This document shows positions 5,195-5,311 of a stretch of DNA of 5,311 nt, in pieces. Origin of the DNA: Verrucomicrobiales bacterium (GTDB taxonomy: Bacteria > Verrucomicrobiota > Verrucomicrobiia > Limisphaerales > UBA1096); assembly GCA_011523195.1 (NCBI GenBank), contig WTHH01000357.1, positions 1-5,311 on the forward strand, read 5' to 3'. Numbering within the stretch: position 1 is the first letter of the stretch; each line of letters opens with the position of its first letter. The notes beneath the pieces are model-generated. The model was not told where the DNA came from. It did no database searches and saw nothing but the letters and a program-made list of their open reading frames with translations. A program made the position numbers and the translations under genes.

Positions 5195-5311
5195 TCAGCG
5201 CCTGGCCAGGTGCGGCGCGACGACTTTCGTCCAGAGAGCATAGCCCTTGGCATTAAGATGCAGCCCGTCACCGACAAACAGCTCGCGCCTCGGCTTGCCG
5301 TCCTCCCCGAG
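5195..5311 (-). CDS. SGNH/GDSL-family hydrolase, C-terminal fragment
   Basis: Only the last 38 residues are in the window; the gene continues past the right edge. They read through LFVGDGLHLNAKGYALWTKVVAPHL before a TGA at 5195-5197. DGLHLN is the Asp-x-x-His block (block V) of SGNH/GDSL esterases and acylhydrolases, supplying two of the catalytic triad residues, and the GYxxW and VxPxL tail is typical of the family. Enzymes of this family hydrolyse esters, often on acetylated carbohydrates or lipids. The substrate, export signal and catalytic Ser lie outside the window. The last codons overlap a CCTGGCCAGG palindrome at 5201-5210. It is followed by folE2 on the same strand with a 40-bp gap. 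Confidence 0.83.
   Translation of the reverse strand, partial: LGEDGKPRRELFVGDGLHLNAKGYALWTKVVAPHLARR

Noticed and set aside
1..5311. tRNA, rRNA, CRISPR array, insertion sequence or phage genes
   Set aside because: No clover-leaf pattern, spaced direct repeats, transposase-like frame or terminal inverted repeats were seen, and the window is nearly filled by recognisable genes.

Overview
The window looks like ordinary chromosome from a moderately GC-rich member of the PVC superphylum, most likely Verrucomicrobiota. The evidence is a cytochrome-type protein ending in the Pirellula/Verrucomicrobium-type heme-binding domain, an exported isochorismatase-fold hydrolase of a type I associate with PVC genomes, and an EF-P whose tip loop reads TPGN instead of PGKG. 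Ribosome-binding sites are weak or absent throughout. The assignment is inferred from protein features, not from a marker-gene search.

Layout. The left third is on the plus strand: a NusG-family antitermination-type regulator (start lies before the window, stop at 460), then a PfkB-family sugar/nucleoside kinase (514-1569). The rest is on the minus strand. In transcription order it holds the tail of an SGNH/GDSL hydrolase (5311 to 5195), folE2 (5155 to 4337), an exported c-type heme protein (4326 to 3211), an exported isochorismatase-like hydrolase (3166 to 2288) and efp (2200 to 1637). The two blocks converge at 1570-1636, where a strong hairpin with a T-tract on the minus strand ends the efp transcript. 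The genes cover almost the whole window and no gap exceeds 90 bases.

How the genes relate. folE2 and the heme-protein gene are 10 bp apart and probably co-transcribed. The heme protein and isochorismatase-like hydrolase are both exported and 44 bp apart, which fits the secreted enzyme and redox sets common in PVC genomes, although no shared pathway can be read from the sequence. efp has a possible promoter of its own and a 7-bp hairpin just before its start codon. The NusG paralog and the kinase are 53 bp apart and may share a transcript.

Most notable signals. (1) Copies of a palindromic element around CGCTTGGCCAAGCGG recur in four of the five spacers longer than 10 bp and once inside a signal-peptide coding region, suggesting a dispersed repeat family. 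(2) EF-P has Asn at the position normally carrying the modified Lys or Arg. (3) The isochorismatase-like protein keeps the Asp and Cys but seems to lack the catalytic Lys. I see no mobile element, CRISPR array, tRNA, rRNA or defence system.
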